Assembly (NCBI RefSeq): GCF_033954835.1
Contig: NZ_CP121471.1
Location: 4,024,501 to 4,088,500, forward strand
Source of the DNA: Thiorhodovibrio frisius
Lineage (GTDB): Bacteria; Pseudomonadota; Gammaproteobacteria; Chromatiales; Chromatiaceae
Direction of reading: 5' to 3'
DNA length: 64,000 bases
Made by a program: the position numbers and the translations under genes. The notes below the pieces were generated by a model that made no database searches, was not told the DNA's origin, and saw only the letters and a list, made by a program, of their open reading frames with translations. Shown here in pieces: positions 28,472-36,892 of this stretch. Positions within the stretch are counted from its first letter, which is position 1; each line of letters starts with the position of its first letter.

Positions 28472-29674
28472 TTAGGTGATGCGTCGTTGCCGCAAGGGCG
28501 CCACATCCGTCACCAAGCGGTCAGGCTCGACCGCCATGATGCTTCCCCAGTGCTTGCAACTCGGGCACTGCCAGTGCAGCGCCCGCGCCTCGAACCCGCA
28601 ATGTTCGCACTGATAAGCCGGCCGCGCAGACAACAGATGCGCCACAACACCGAGGACGATTTCTGCGGTCGGATCGGCCGTCCCGCCCTCTTGTCGCTGC
28701 TGACGAACCCGCAAATCGAGCAGGCGCTCGGCTGCCGACAAGTCCGCGTGCCCACGCAAGTAATCGACCAAAAAGCTGACTGCGGCATCTATGCCCTGCT
28801 CGCGCTCGAGTGCCTCGGACAGCTCCAACATCAGCGGCGGGCTCGGCTGCGCCTGGAACAGCTGGCCAAGCTCGCCTGCCACGCGTTCATAGCCAAGCCG
28901 CCGGTAACAGTCGAGCAGCCCGGGCAGCATCGCAGGAACAAAACGCGGACCGCGCTCAGTCACGCGGGCATAAAGCGCGAGCGCCGATTTTGCATCACCA
29001 TCGGCCATGTCCATTTCGGCCTGTAACAGGCTTGCCCGAATGCAGTCCGGGGCGGCCCGCTGTGCATCCTGCAAGTGCCGCCGTGCGGCGCGATTATCCT
29101 GCTCGCGCAGATGTTGTTCGGCCAGTTCGCAGTGAAATTGTGCGATCTCGGCGCGCAATGGAACCTCTCCGGCCGCTTCAAGCTGGCGCGCGGTTTCCAG
29201 ACAACGCTGCCAGTCTTTCTCTTGCTGATAGATATCAATCAGCGCACGCAGTGCCGGCTGAACCTGCATCTGCATTTCTGCAAGTTCTTTAAACAAGCTC
29301 TCAGCGCGGTCGAGCAGTCCGGCGCGCATGTAGTCGAGCCCCAGCTCATAAAGCCCGAAGGCGCGCTGCTGAGCGGTCAGTTTCGGCCGCGCGATCAGAT
29401 CCTGATGAATGCGAATAGCGCGATCAACCTCGCCCCGACGACGAAAGAGCGCACCCAGCGCCAGATGCGTCTCGGCGGTCTCGCGGTCGACCTCAGCCAG
29501 CTCCAGAAAGACATCGATTGCCTTGTCCGGTTGCTCGTTGAGCAGATAATTCAAACCGCGAAAGTACGCTGAACCAGGACCGCGCTCAGCTGACCGCGCG
29601 CCACCCGCGCCCCGCCGCCCAACCCACCAGCCAGATGCGGCGGCGACAGGTAATAGCAGAAACAACCATTCCAT
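28472..29674 (-). CDS. lapB: Lipopolysaccharide assembly protein LapB
   Basis: A protein of 400 residues from the ATG at 29674 (start MEWLFLLLPVAAASGWW); a frame to 29755 adds 27 unlikely residues. It has an N-terminal membrane anchor, a chain of TPR repeats (residues 40-330, e.g. YFRGLNYLLNEQPDKAIDVF), and a C-terminal rubredoxin-like metal site with two CxxC pairs (CEHCGFEA and WQCPSC). LapB works with FtsH to control LpxC turnover and so LPS synthesis. The usual neighbour lapA is not next to it. It ends 11 bases beyond a palindromic element. Confidence 0.93.
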   Translation of the reverse strand: MEWLFLLLPVAAASGWWVGRRGAGGARSAERGPGSAYFRGLNYLLNEQPDKAIDVFLELAEVDRETAETHLALGALFRRRGEVDRAIRIHQDLIARPKLTAQQRAFGLYELGLDYMRAGLLDRAESLFKELAEMQMQVQPALRALIDIYQQEKDWQRCLETARQLEAAGEVPLRAEIAQFHCELAEQHLREQDNRAARRHLQDAQRAAPDCIRASLLQAEMDMADGDAKSALALYARVTERGPRFVPAMLPGLLDCYRRLGYERVAGELGQLFQAQPSPPLMLELSEALEREQGIDAAVSFLVDYLRGHADLSAAERLLDLRVRQQRQEGGTADPTAEIVLGVVAHLLSARPAYQCEHCGFEARALHWQCPSCKHWGSIMAVEPDRLVTDVAPLRQRRIT

Positions 29675-30085
29675 CAGCAAACCCCGGCAGCAGTGGTTGA
29701 GTCCAGATTGATCGCTGGAGGACTGAAGATTGAGGACAAAGGCAGCAAGGCCCAAACAGGCGAAACACCAGCCAATGCCAGCGGAAACGAAAGATCTCTA
29801 ATCGCCTGTTTTGAATACTGGCTCTGAAAACAGGCGCAAAAAAAGAATCAGTCGGGCCCAAAGGCAAAGCATGCGCGCGGAACTCACAAGCCTCTATGAT
29901 ACAGACAAGCGCTCCAAGACGCATCGCCGACACCACGGACATCCTGAGTTGACCACCCAGCGCTCAGGCGTACCATAACCGCCAACACAGTGCTGCAAGA
30001 TCCGTTTTATGCCCATCGCAAACTGGCTTTCGGTCCTGGGGGTTCGGGTGGGCCGCGAGCCGGCGCCAACAGATGAAGGACAGTA
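29675..30085. other. Intergenic region between lapB and a phosphatase gene
   Basis: A region of 411 bases without a convincing gene. It contains one perfect 10-bp inverted repeat, CGCCTGTTTT at 29803-29812 and AAAACAGGCG at 29827-29836, with a 14-base loop and an A-run on the right. The T-run is on the wrong side for a terminator in either direction. It must hold the divergent promoters of lapB and the phosphatase-kinase run. Confidence 0.5.
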
Positions 30086-30616
30086 ATGCCCATGAATGAC
30101 ACAACCAAGAACAACCCCCAAAACACCCTCAAAAACCAGCAAAGCCCGGTGCGGGTGCTCTTCGTTTGCATGGGCAATATCTGCCGCTCCCCAACCGCCC
30201 AAGGTGTCTTCCGCCAACTGGTGGAGCAGGCCGGACTCGCTGATCGTATCGAGATCGACTCTGCCGGCACCCATGCCTACCATGTCGGCGAGCCGCCAGA
30301 TGCGCGCGCGGCCCAGACGGCACGCCTGCGCGGAATTGATCTCAGCGATCTGCGCGCGCGCCGTGCGAGGGTGGAGGATTTCCACGCCTTCGACTACGTA
30401 CTGGCGATGGATGGTGACAATTTTCGCGATCTGAGCGAGTTGTGCCCGCCGGGGTTGAGCAACAGGCTCAAGCTCTTTATGGATTTTGCCCCCCAGGCGC
30501 CGGTGCGCGAGGTGCCCGATCCCTACTATGGCGGCCCCAGTGGTTTCGACCGGGTGCTGGATCTGGTCGAGGCGGCCAGCGCCGGTTTGCTGGACGACAT
30601 CCGGCGCCGGCTCTAA
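30086..30616 (+). CDS. Low-molecular-weight protein-tyrosine phosphatase
   Basis: A protein of 176 residues. The catalytic loop VLFVCMGNICRSPTAQGVF (Cys-x5-Arg-Ser) is intact at about residues 24-42, and the general-acid loop VPDPYYGG is near the C-terminus. It has about 20 extra polar residues before the core. It dephosphorylates Tyr-phosphorylated proteins, often kinases of exopolysaccharide export, but no such kinase is nearby. A hybrid histidine kinase gene follows 32 bases later on the same strand. Confidence 0.92.
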   Translation: MPMNDTTKNNPQNTLKNQQSPVRVLFVCMGNICRSPTAQGVFRQLVEQAGLADRIEIDSAGTHAYHVGEPPDARAAQTARLRGIDLSDLRARRARVEDFHAFDYVLAMDGDNFRDLSELCPPGLSNRLKLFMDFAPQAPVREVPDPYYGGPSGFDRVLDLVEAASAGLLDDIRRRL

Positions 30617-30648
30617 CCCTGGCAACCCCAAGGCTCCTCTGCTCAGGG

Positions 30649-33132
30649 ATGAAACTTCGCTACTACATCCTCGCGCTGCTGCTGCTCTTTGGCCTGGTAC
30701 CGCTGATTCTGGCGGTACTGATCAATCTGCCGCTGGTGGTGGAGCGCACCGCCATGTTCTATCAGAAAGCCTATCTGCAGAACTTGCGTGCGGATTTTCG
30801 CGATCTTGATCAGCATCTGGCCAGTCGCGATGAAATCATCCGGCTACTGGCCAAGCTGCCCGACCCTGAGATTTTGCTCGGCACCCTCAGCAGCGAGCAG
30901 CAAATCGAGCTGACGCGCGCGCGTTACACCAGCTGGATCAACCAGATGCTGTCTGATCAGGGCGATATCATTCAGATTCTGTTTCTCGACCATCACGGCC
31001 AGGAGCGCTTCTGGCTGGAGCGCAATGCCCAAGATCGCCAGTGGCGCCAGAGCGAGAACCCGCCCGAGCCGCCCAATTTTGGTTTCATCAATGCCGCCGC
31101 CAAGCTTCAGCCAGGCGAGGTCATGGTCAGCAGAATTCGCGTCAATCCCTATGCCTCCAGCCGCGATCCGCGCCGGCTGCTCACCCTGCAACTGGCGAGC
31201 CCCATCGGCGAACCGAAAAAGCCCGGCGGACCTGCGCTGGGGCTGCTGTTAATGACGGTCGATGTGGGTGGTCTGGCGAAGTTCTACCGCAACACCCTTT
31301 GGGTACACCACCGCGGAAGCTATCTTGTGCCCGGACAGCCGATTAGCGACGCCCCCCAGGCCTTCACCGATTTTCCCGGGCTCGAGCAGGTGTTTGCCGA
31401 GGGCAAGCTGGCGCTGTCAAAATCCACTGCGGGCGAGCCCTATCTCTGGGTACCCATGTTTCTGACCGAGGACGCGCTGCCCCTGTGGGTAGGCCGGCCG
31501 GTGGACTCCTCGCCCATCGCCGATTTTCGCAACACCTTGATTGTGAGGGTACTGTCCATCGTACTGGTGCTGGTGCTGGTGGTCATGGTCATGGCGCGGA
31601 CCATCGCGCGCCGCGCCGAGCGCTTCGGGCGCGAGCTGACCGCCGGCGTGCAGCACATTCTGCGCGCCGGCGAACCCTTACAGCTCCAATGGCGCGGCCC
31701 CTTCGAGGTGCGCGAACTCGGCGAGCAACTCAGCGCCCTGTCGCGCTCCCACTCCGAGCATATCGCAAGCGAGCGCCAACACACGCGTGAATTGGAACGT
31801 TCCAACCGCTACAAGTCGGAGTTTCTAGCCAATGTCAGTCATGAACTGCGCACGCCGCTCAATGCCATTTTGCTGCTGTCGAAAATGCTTGCCGACCAGG
31901 AATCCGGCCTGGAAGGCGAGCAACGCCGCCAGGCGCAGGTGATTCACGAGGCCAGCCGCGATCTGCGCGGACTGATCGACAACATTCTGGATATCTCGCG
32001 CATTGAGGCCGGTCAGGTGGCCATGCATCTGGAATGGGTGGACCTGCCCTCCATGCTCGAGGAACTGGCCAACCTGACCGAGGCAATTTTCACCGCCAAG
32101 GACTTGCCACTCGAGCTCGAAATCGCCCCCAATGTGCCCACCCGCATCTACAGTGATCGCGACAAAATTCGGCAGATTATCAAGAACTTTCTATCCAACG
32201 CAGCCAAGTTTACCCATCAGGGCCGGGTGCTGATCACTGCCGAGGCGCACAGCGACCCGAAATACCCGGTAGCCATCAGCGTCAGCGACACTGGCATCGG
32301 CATCCCGCCGGGCAAGGAGGAGATCATTTTCGACGCCTTCCAGCAGGCGGATGGCTCAACCCGCCGGCGCTATGGCGGCACCGGGCTGGGGCTGTCCATC
32401 AGCCGTGAACTCGCCGGACTGCTGAATGGCAAAATTTCGGTCGACAGCGCTCTTGGCCAGGGCAGTCGCTTCACGCTGGCGCTACCGCTGTCACTCGGCC
32501 CCGATCAACTCGATGGCATGGAGGTCACCGAGACACACAACACACCCATCAGCACCCATCTGATCCCAATCAATGACGACAGCATGGACGATGACCTGCC
32601 AGAAGACATGCCAAAGGACGACATGCGACATGGCAATGACAATCCAGGCAAGCGCCGCACCAAGCGCTGGGACACCGAATCTGCCAGGCAGCGGCTGGCG
32701 CAGGCCAATCTTGGCAACCGCTGGATTCTGCTGCTCGAGCGCGACGTCCAGAGCCTGCTCGATCTCACCGCCTATCTAAAGGACTTTGGCCTGCGCGTGC
32801 AGGCAGCCGCAGATGTCGATGAAGCACTCGAAGCCCTGAACGAGGAACCCGACTGCGCCCTGATCCTGTTCGCCGCCCTGCCCGAGCCCGGGCGCACCTG
32901 TGATAGCATCGCGCGTTTGCGCGCCGATCCGGCTGGCGCCCAGTTCCCGGTGATTGTGATGGGCCCACCCAAAGATGACGCCCTGCAAGACTATCTGGCC
33001 GCCGGCGCGACGGCCTTCTTCAGCAAGCCGCTGGCAGCCGATGATCTCATCGAATTGATTGATCGTCTGGTCGCGCAGGAGGCCGAGTCGGATGACCAGC
33101 GCGACGCGCCAACGCAGGACAGTCAGACATGA
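30649..33132 (+). CDS. Hybrid sensor histidine kinase with degenerate receiver
   Basis: A protein of 827 residues from the ATG at 30649; the frame extends upstream but that part is an out-of-frame shadow of the phosphatase gene. TM1 at about 5-26, a periplasmic sensor of about 250 residues, TM2 near 295-320 (VRVLSIVLVLVLVVMVMA), a HisKA domain with phospho-His398 (ANVSHELRTPLNAIL), and an HATPase with NAAKFT, DTGIGIPPGKEE and GGTGLGLSI. The C-terminal receiver-like domain (about 680-815) lacks the phospho-Asp (ALILFAALPEP) and the paired N-terminal acids (LLLERD). It probably signals to the response regulator encoded next. Confidence 0.92.
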   Translation: MKLRYYILALLLLFGLVPLILAVLINLPLVVERTAMFYQKAYLQNLRADFRDLDQHLASRDEIIRLLAKLPDPEILLGTLSSEQQIELTRARYTSWINQMLSDQGDIIQILFLDHHGQERFWLERNAQDRQWRQSENPPEPPNFGFINAAAKLQPGEVMVSRIRVNPYASSRDPRRLLTLQLASPIGEPKKPGGPALGLLLMTVDVGGLAKFYRNTLWVHHRGSYLVPGQPISDAPQAFTDFPGLEQVFAEGKLALSKSTAGEPYLWVPMFLTEDALPLWVGRPVDSSPIADFRNTLIVRVLSIVLVLVLVVMVMARTIARRAERFGRELTAGVQHILRAGEPLQLQWRGPFEVRELGEQLSALSRSHSEHIASERQHTRELERSNRYKSEFLANVSHELRTPLNAILLLSKMLADQESGLEGEQRRQAQVIHEASRDLRGLIDNILDISRIEAGQVAMHLEWVDLPSMLEELANLTEAIFTAKDLPLELEIAPNVPTRIYSDRDKIRQIIKNFLSNAAKFTHQGRVLITAEAHSDPKYPVAISVSDTGIGIPPGKEEIIFDAFQQADGSTRRRYGGTGLGLSISRELAGLLNGKISVDSALGQGSRFTLALPLSLGPDQLDGMEVTETHNTPISTHLIPINDDSMDDDLPEDMPKDDMRHGNDNPGKRRTKRWDTESARQRLAQANLGNRWILLLERDVQSLLDLTAYLKDFGLRVQAAADVDEALEALNEEPDCALILFAALPEPGRTCDSIARLRADPAGAQFPVIVMGPPKDDALQDYLAAGATAFFSKPLAADDLIELIDRLVAQEAESDDQRDAPTQDSQT

Positions 33133-33206
33133 TCCCGCCCAGGCCAACTCCCTGTCCCCAGCAGCGAGCCAAGCATTCAGCCCAACCCTGAGCGACAGCA
33201 ACCGCC

Positions 33207-34124
33207 ATGCCCGCCAAACCTGGTTACAAGGTGCTGATTGTCGATGACCACCAGCACAATCTCTTCACCCTGCGCACCCTGATTGAAAAGCATCTGGACG
33301 CGGAGGTGCTGGAGGCCACCTGCGGCCGCGAGGCCATCGACAGCACTCTCGATCAGCGCGACATCGATTTAATCATCCTCGACGTGCAGATGCCGGAGAT
33401 GGACGGCTTTCAGACCGCCTCATTGCTCAAGCTGCGCAAGCGTACCCGGGATATTCCCATTATTTTTCTGACTGCCGCCTTTAAGTCGGAAGAATTCCAG
33501 CAGCGCGGCTTCGCCGTGGGCGCGGTGGATTATCTGCTCAAACCCATTGACGATTTGCTGCTGATCAACAAAATCAGCACCTATTTTCGACTCATCGAGA
33601 AAGAACGCGGTCTCAACCGCACGCTCGAACAAAAAGTCGCCGAACGCACCGCTGAGCTTGAGCGCGAAAAACAATACAGCGAGCGCATTATCACCCACAT
33701 GGGCGAGGCCTTGCTGGTCCTCAACCCGCAAGGCGAGATCAAATTTGCCAACCCGGCCGCCTGCGCCATGCTCGACTACCAGTCCGAGGATCTCATCGGC
33801 ATGGCCATTGGCGATGTCTTCGAAGAAGAAGGCGACGAGGAAGCTGGCGCCTTCATGGGAACCTGGCTGGAGGCGCTGATCCGCACCGGCGCCCTGAGCA
33901 AGATCGACGCCCGCTTTATCGCCAGAGACGGCTCGCGAGTTCCCATCTTGTTTTCGCGCACCGCCCTGCTGGACCCGAGCGGACAAATCAGCGACATTAT
34001 CTGCATCGCCAAGAACATGACCGGCTACACCCGGGTGCCGGAAGACCAGGATCAGGACCCAGATGCCCTGGTTCCAGCAGAGCCGGCGGCGAACCAAGGC
34101 GACAGCAAAGCCATCCGGGTTTGA
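33207..34124 (+). CDS. Response regulator with C-terminal PAS domain
   Basis: A protein of 305 residues. The receiver domain has an intact acidic pair D13-D14 (LIVDDHQHN), phospho-acceptor D59 (LIILDVQMPEMDG), switch Thr (IIFLTAAF) and Lys (YLLKPID). A coiled-coil linker (AERTAELEREKQYSERII) leads to a PAS domain (about 165-280, ALLVLNPQGEIKFANPAACAML). There is no DNA-binding or enzymatic output domain, so it likely acts by protein contact. It follows the hybrid kinase by 74 bases and is its probable partner. Confidence 0.9.
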   Translation: MPAKPGYKVLIVDDHQHNLFTLRTLIEKHLDAEVLEATCGREAIDSTLDQRDIDLIILDVQMPEMDGFQTASLLKLRKRTRDIPIIFLTAAFKSEEFQQRGFAVGAVDYLLKPIDDLLLINKISTYFRLIEKERGLNRTLEQKVAERTAELEREKQYSERIITHMGEALLVLNPQGEIKFANPAACAMLDYQSEDLIGMAIGDVFEEEGDEEAGAFMGTWLEALIRTGALSKIDARFIARDGSRVPILFSRTALLDPSGQISDIICIAKNMTGYTRVPEDQDQDPDALVPAEPAANQGDSKAIRV

Positions 34125-34228
34125 GTAGCGCCGCACGGAAAGAGAAGATTGACTCTGAATCACAAGGATTCATTGTCCTGGGTCGCCAGAACAATGAGCC
34201 AATGGTCTCCAGCACGAGGGCTGGCCGC

Positions 34229-34585
34229 ATGAGCGAGCAACAAACCGAGCAACCAACCGAGCAACCGACCGCCAAGGCAACCACAGAGAACGCCGCCCTG
34301 ACCGCCAATGCGCTCAAGGCCATGGCGCATCCGCTGCGGTGGAAAATCCTCTGCTCGCTTGGTGATCGCGAACTCTCGGTCGGCGAGATCGTCGAACGCA
34401 CCGGTACGTCGCAGAGCAATATCTCCCAGCATCTTGAGCAACTACGCAACAAAAATATCGTTATCTCGCGCAAAGATGCCAACCGGATTTTTTACCGCAT
34501 CCGCAACAGCCAACTACTTGAACTGATCGGAATCATGCGCGACGTGCTCTGCCCCGCCAATCTCGATGATCACTACCCACGCTGA
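34229..34585 (+). CDS. ArsR family regulator with SqrR/BigR-like Cys pair
   Basis: A protein of 118 residues if the ATG at 34229 is used; in-frame starts at 34202 and 34121 (TTG) are alternatives. The winged helix-turn-helix is clear: MAHPLRWKILCSLG, LSVGEIVERTGTSQSNISQHL and a DANRIFYRI wing. Cys42 (ILC) and Cys108 (DVLCP) are 66 residues apart. This is the spacing and placement of the two redox cysteines of the persulfide sensors SqrR/BigR/YgaV as I recall them. No metal-binding CxC motif is present. It may therefore be a reactive-sulfur-responsive repressor. It lies between the response regulator and speE. The ArsR call is firm; sulfur sensing is inferred. Confidence 0.85.
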   Translation: MSEQQTEQPTEQPTAKATTENAALTANALKAMAHPLRWKILCSLGDRELSVGEIVERTGTSQSNISQHLEQLRNKNIVISRKDANRIFYRIRNSQLLELIGIMRDVLCPANLDDHYPR

Positions 34586-34651
34586 CATCGAACCGGCCCG
34601 GCGCTCCCTTTTCCCTCAATTATCCTTTAAATACCGATTGCTGGAGACATC

Positions 34652-35521
34652 ATGCTGAATCCCGAGGAATGGTTCACCGAGATCGTCGAAGACTCGGGCA
34701 GCGCCTTTTCATTGCGCATCAAAAGCAAGGTGCATGAAGAACAGACGCCCTACCAGAGCATCGAGGTCTATGACACCGATGGCTTCGGCCAGCTGATGGT
34801 GATCGACGGCTTCACCATGCTGAGCAGCCGGGATAATTTTCTGTATCACGAGATGCTCGCCCACCCGGTGCTCTTCACCCACCAGGCTCCGCGCCATGTC
34901 GCCATCATTGGCGGCGGCGACTGCGGCACCCTGCGCGAGGTACTCAAGCACCAAGAGGTTGAAGTCGCGGTGCAGATCGACATCGACGAACGCGTTACCC
35001 GAGTCGCCGAGCAGTTTTTTCCCGAACTGACCGAAAGCAACCAGGACCCGCGCGCCAGCCTGCTGTTTGAGGACGGCATTGCCTGGATTCGCAATGTCGA
35101 GAACGCCAGCCTGGATGTCATCATCATCGACAGCACCGACCCGGTCGGCCCGGCCGAGGGCCTGTTCACCGCCGACTTTTACCGCGACTGCTTGGCTGCG
35201 CTTGCCCCGGGCGGCCTCTTGGTGCAACAGAGCGAGTCCCCGCTCTACCACATGGAGATCATTCGCGGCATGTACGCCGACTTAACCAGCGCCGGCTTTG
35301 CCGACCGGCGCACCCTGTTCTTTCCGCAGGCTATTTATCCTTCCGGCTGGTGGAGCGCCACCATGGCGGCCAAGGACAGCAGCCTGGACGACTGGCGCCG
35401 GGAAGCCGCCGAGGCACGCGGCTTTGCCACCAAGTATTACAACGCCGCCATGCATCAGGCGGCGCTAGCGGCGCCTCAGTTCTTTCTTGACGCCATGGCC
35501 GAAGCGCCGCCGCCCGTCTGA
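34652..35521 (+). CDS. speE: Spermidine synthase
   Basis: A protein of 289 residues with GGAGA upstream of the ATG. It has YQSIEVYDTDGFGQLMVIDG, the decarboxy-SAM site IIGGGDCGTLREVLKH (Cys in place of the commoner Gly), the catalytic IIIDSTDPVGPAEGLF and QSESPLYH. It transfers aminopropyl from decarboxylated SAM to putrescine, releasing methylthioadenosine, which MtaD and MtnA encoded a few kilobases away could process. No speD is adjacent. Confidence 0.95.
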   Translation: MLNPEEWFTEIVEDSGSAFSLRIKSKVHEEQTPYQSIEVYDTDGFGQLMVIDGFTMLSSRDNFLYHEMLAHPVLFTHQAPRHVAIIGGGDCGTLREVLKHQEVEVAVQIDIDERVTRVAEQFFPELTESNQDPRASLLFEDGIAWIRNVENASLDVIIIDSTDPVGPAEGLFTADFYRDCLAALAPGGLLVQQSESPLYHMEIIRGMYADLTSAGFADRRTLFFPQAIYPSGWWSATMAAKDSSLDDWRREAAEARGFATKYYNAAMHQAALAAPQFFLDAMAEAPPPV

Positions 35522-35536
35522 GCGGCGAAAACTGAC

Positions 35537-36106
35537 ATGACTCCGGATAGCACGAATGCGCAGACGCTGGCCCCTAAGGCGAGCCCGGCGCCCGAGGTGC
35601 TGACCTTCGCCGCAGCGGATCGCGCGCTGATCATCAGAGTGCTCAGCGGCTATGGTTTGGAACTGCGCGAACTGCCAGCCGATGCCGAGATCCCCGGCTC
35701 CTACTGGGGCGCACCCGAGGCCGGTCTGGTCGGCCAGCAGCTGCTGGTGCGTCCCGACACACCGGTGCATTCCCTGCTGCACGAGGCCTGTCACTTTATC
35801 TGCATGAACGACGCCCGCCGCGCCAGTCTGCACACCGACGCCGGCGGCACGGTGGAGGAGGAAAACGCCGTCTGCATGCTGCAAATCCTGATTGGCGAGC
35901 AGCTGCTCGGCCTGCCGCGCGCGCGCCTTTTCGCCGACATGGACGCCTGGGGTTATTCCTTTCGCCTTGGCAACGCCCAAGCCTGGTTCGAACAGGACGC
36001 TGAGGATGCCCACGACTGGCTGAATGATGCCGGGCTAATCGCCCGCGACGCTCGGGTGCTGGTGCGCAATCTAAGCCGCTCAATGCCAGAACCGGGTCAC
36101 CCTTAG
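35537..36106 (+). CDS. HExxH-containing hypothetical protein
   Basis: A protein of 189 residues starting 15 bases after speE, so probably co-transcribed. The core contains VHSLLHEACHFICM, a zincin-type HEACH, followed about 25 residues later by the acidic GGTVEEENAVCMLQ, which could give a third ligand. The rest is mixed alpha/beta with a C-terminal acidic helix (FEQDAEDAHDWLNDAG). No signal peptide or membrane span, so it is likely cytoplasmic. A metallopeptidase-like role is possible but unproven; I do not recognise a characterised family. Confidence 0.7.
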   Translation: MTPDSTNAQTLAPKASPAPEVLTFAAADRALIIRVLSGYGLELRELPADAEIPGSYWGAPEAGLVGQQLLVRPDTPVHSLLHEACHFICMNDARRASLHTDAGGTVEEENAVCMLQILIGEQLLGLPRARLFADMDAWGYSFRLGNAQAWFEQDAEDAHDWLNDAGLIARDARVLVRNLSRSMPEPGHP

Positions 36107-36208
36107 CCACTGAGCTGCGGCTATAATGCACGCCTGTCGCGCGGCTCACCAAAAGCCTCGGGATGTCTCCGCTGCCTTCTTTCGCCGATGCCTGGGGAAA
36201 TACCGCCA

Positions 36209-36868
36209 ATGACCATCAACACCGTCTCTACCCGCCTGCTGTTCACCACCCTGCTGTGCGCCCTGCCCTTCACCGCCGCTGTGGCGCAAACCCCGCCAAC
36301 CAATCCACCATCAGCTGCGGCATCCAATCCGGCCAGCCAGCCAGCGCCTGTCGCACCCGCTTATGTGGCCGGTTATGGACCGGGCTACTCCCAAGGGGCA
36401 CCAGGCACTTATCCCTTGCCGCCCTCTTATGGAAATTTCAATCTGCCGAGCTATCAGCCTAGCTACCCACCAGCCTACCGACCTGACCCGGGATCAGCTT
36501 ACGCCAGACCCGGCTATCACGGGCCCGGTTACTCAAGAACTGGCTCGCACCCTTCGCGCCAGATGCCAGAGCTGATTCAGGACATCACCGACCAAGGCTA
36601 TCGGCTAACCATCCGGCTAAGTCCCAACCAGAAGCCCGAGGACATCAAGATCGAGCCACGCGGGCGCGGCCTGCTCATCAGCAGCGTGCGGGAGAGCTAC
36701 AGCAGCTCCGAGCAGGAGAATCAAAACGGGCGCGGTTATAGCCGCAGCTTCAGCTTCTCGAGCGGCCGCTTCCAGCGCCGCCTCGGCGTGCCGCCCGATG
36801 CCAATCTCGGCGCTATGACGCGTTCGGACCAAGACAACAGCGTCATCATCATCCTGCCGCGACCCTGA
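36209..36868 (+). CDS. Exported Hsp20/alpha-crystallin-like protein
   Basis: A protein of 219 residues from the ATG at 36209. A signal peptide (LLFTTLLCALPFTAAVAQ) is followed by a Pro/Tyr/Gly/Ser-rich segment (about 27-115, with repeated GY, PSY and PAY motifs), then an alpha-crystallin-like beta domain: ITDQGYRLTIRLSPNQKPED, IEPRGRGLLISSVRES, RSFSFSSGRFQRRLGVPPDA and NSVIIILPRP. Hsp20 proteins are normally cytoplasmic holdase chaperones; here export to the periplasm or surface is predicted. The gene sits between the HExxH protein and mtaB. The domain call is reasonable; the role is unknown. Confidence 0.75.
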   Translation: MTINTVSTRLLFTTLLCALPFTAAVAQTPPTNPPSAAASNPASQPAPVAPAYVAGYGPGYSQGAPGTYPLPPSYGNFNLPSYQPSYPPAYRPDPGSAYARPGYHGPGYSRTGSHPSRQMPELIQDITDQGYRLTIRLSPNQKPEDIKIEPRGRGLLISSVRESYSSSEQENQNGRGYSRSFSFSSGRFQRRLGVPPDANLGAMTRSDQDNSVIIILPRP

Positions 36869-36892
36869 ACGCGTCCTTCCCGGCATCTCAAG

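Noticed and set aside
30442-30648. Upstream extension of the hybrid kinase
   Set aside because: It lies out of frame over the phosphatase gene; the ATG at 30649 begins with a normal membrane helix.
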